Source: Myxococcales bacterium (GTDB taxonomy: Bacteria; Myxococcota; Bradymonadia; UBA7976; UBA1532). From it: a stretch of 5,791 nt of DNA. Positions within the stretch are counted from its first letter, which is position 1. Each line of letters opens with the position of its first letter. Under the pieces are notes generated by a model. It worked only from the letters and a program-made list of their open reading frames with translations, was not told the DNA's origin and made no database searches. This document shows positions 4,839 to 5,791 of the stretch, piece after piece. The stretch is taken from contig JAGQJJ010000298.1 in assembly GCA_020430675.1 (NCBI GenBank), positions 1 through 5,791 on the forward strand, read 5' to 3'. A program made the position numbers and the translations under genes.

Positions 4839-5791
4839 GCCCGGCCTTCGAATTCGATGTCTGCATTCTGGGCGCCGGGCGGGTCGGCCTGCCGCTGGGG
4901 CTGGCGCTGCTCGACGTGGGCCTGTCGGTGGTCGGCGTCGACCTCGACGGCACGCTGCGCGAGGCGGTGAACGCGGGGCGCATGCCGTTCCGCGAGCCGG
5001 GCTTCGAGGCGCTGGTGGCGCAGCGGCGCCTGCAGGTGCACGCCACGCCCGAGGTGGCGGCGCGCAGCCGGGCCATCGTCATCACCGTCGGCACGCCGCT
5101 GCACACGCATATCGAGACCGACCTGCGCCAGATCCGCCGCGCGATCGACGGGCTCTTGCCGCATCTGCGCGAGGGGCAGCTCATCTGCCTGCGCAGCACG
5201 GTGGCGCCGGGAACGACGGCGGTGGTGCGCGATCAGCTCGAACGGGGCACCGACCTGCGGGTGGGTGAGACGCTGGGCTTGGCCTATTGCCCCGAGCGCA
5301 TCGCGGAGGGCAAGGCGCGGGAAGAGCTGCGCACGCTGCCGCAGATCGTGGGCGCACAAGACGCGCTGAGCGCCAACGCGGCGGCGACGCTGTTCGCCCG
5401 GCTGGCGCCCGAGGTGCTGCCCTGCGATTGGATCACCGCCGAGCTGGTGAAGCTGAGCAATAACATCGTGCGCTACGTGCACTTTGCGGTCGCCAACCAG
5501 ATGGCGCTGGTGGCCGATACGTTCGGGGCCGACATCCACAAGGTGCGGGCGCTGGCCAATCACGGCTATCCGCGCAATCTGCTGGCCTCGCCGGGGCTGA
5601 CCGCGGGCACCTGTCTGCGCAAGGACTTCGGCATGATCAGCGAGTGGTGCCCGTACCCGGATCTGCTGCTCGCGGCGTGGAAGATGAACGAAGCGATGCC
5701 CGCCTTTCTGGTGCGGCACCTCGAACAGCGCGCGCCGCTGCGCGGGGCCCGGGTGGCCGTGCTGGGCTATACCTTCAAGCGCGATACCGAC
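4835..5791 (+). CDS. Nucleotide-sugar dehydrogenase (UDP-glucose/GDP-mannose dehydrogenase family), 3' part outside window
   Basis: The first 319 residues of an NAD-dependent enzyme that oxidises the C6 alcohol of a nucleotide sugar to a carboxylate in two steps, supplying uronic-acid precursors for capsule, exopolysaccharide or O-antigen. The N-terminal Rossmann domain has GAGRVGLP (13-20) and the acidic D36 ending strand 2, followed by VGTPL (85-89), RSTVAPGTT (120-128) and YCPERIAEGKA (151-161). The central helix has ELVKLSNN (203-210) with the conserved Lys and Asn. The active-site loop is AGTCLRKD, with catalytic C260 and K263-D264. The third domain begins with VAVLGYTFKRDTD as the window ends, so about 100 residues are missing. 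Family architecture is normal; the second loop Gly of the more usual GGxC is Thr259. The ATG at 4835 overlaps the DUF2452 stop. The sugar (UDP-glucose, UDP-HexNAc or GDP-mannose) cannot be decided from this part. Confidence 0.93.
   Translation, partial: MSPAFEFDVCILGAGRVGLPLGLALLDVGLSVVGVDLDGTLREAVNAGRMPFREPGFEALVAQRRLQVHATPEVAARSRAIVITVGTPLHTHIETDLRQIRRAIDGLLPHLREGQLICLRSTVAPGTTAVVRDQLERGTDLRVGETLGLAYCPERIAEGKAREELRTLPQIVGAQDALSANAAATLFARLAPEVLPCDWITAELVKLSNNIVRYVHFAVANQMALVADTFGADIHKVRALANHGYPRNLLASPGLTAGTCLRKDFGMISEWCPYPDLLLAAWKMNEAMPAFLVRHLEQRAPLRGARVAVLGYTFKRDTD

Noticed and set aside
4718..5719. 333-codon open frame on the minus strand
   Set aside because: It is antisense to the nucleotide-sugar dehydrogenase and DUF2452 genes, and its His/Arg/Gln-rich translation has no family features.

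Overview
The window is GC-rich throughout, and its clear genes use codons ending almost always in G or C. This fits a GC-rich Gram-negative bacterium. The exported TRAP-type binding protein, the YgfZ homologue and the DUF2452 protein would suit a proteobacterium or a myxobacterium-like lineage. That placement is inference; no rRNA or other phylogenetic marker is present.

Layout. Bases 1-849 contain no intact recognised gene. They hold a coding-like, frame-broken stretch at the left, a short hairpin near 409-433, the intact-looking 3' end of an otherwise missing minus-strand gene (stop at 510), and a cluster of composite tandem direct repeats (640-756). Bases 850-4226 are a compact minus-strand operon of four genes. 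In transcription order these are an unrecognised coiled-coil protein (4226-3564), a YgfZ/GcvT-like folate-binding protein (3550-2573), a compact tryptophan 2,3-dioxygenase-family heme protein (2576-1860, overlapping ygfZ by ATGA), and a periplasmic TRAP-type solute-binding protein (1830-850). Bases 4227-4325 are a short divergent promoter region. Bases 4326-5791 are a plus-strand pair: a DUF2452 protein and, overlapping it by ATGA, a nucleotide-sugar dehydrogenase that runs off the right edge.

How the genes may work together. YgfZ proteins help maintain or repair Fe-S enzymes in a folate-dependent way, and the dioxygenase is predicted to be a heme enzyme acting on an indole-type substrate. 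Their translational coupling is suggestive, but a joint function is not proven. The binding protein lacks its TRAP membrane partners within the window. The plus-strand pair points to polysaccharide or glycan precursor synthesis, with a DUF2452 protein of unknown role beside it.

The most unusual points are the dioxygenase (about 50 residues missing from the middle of the fold, no GTGGSSG substrate loop, most other pocket residues kept), the repeat cluster abutting a decapitated gene, and a possible leaderless start for the DUF2452 gene. No complete undescribed system could be demonstrated.
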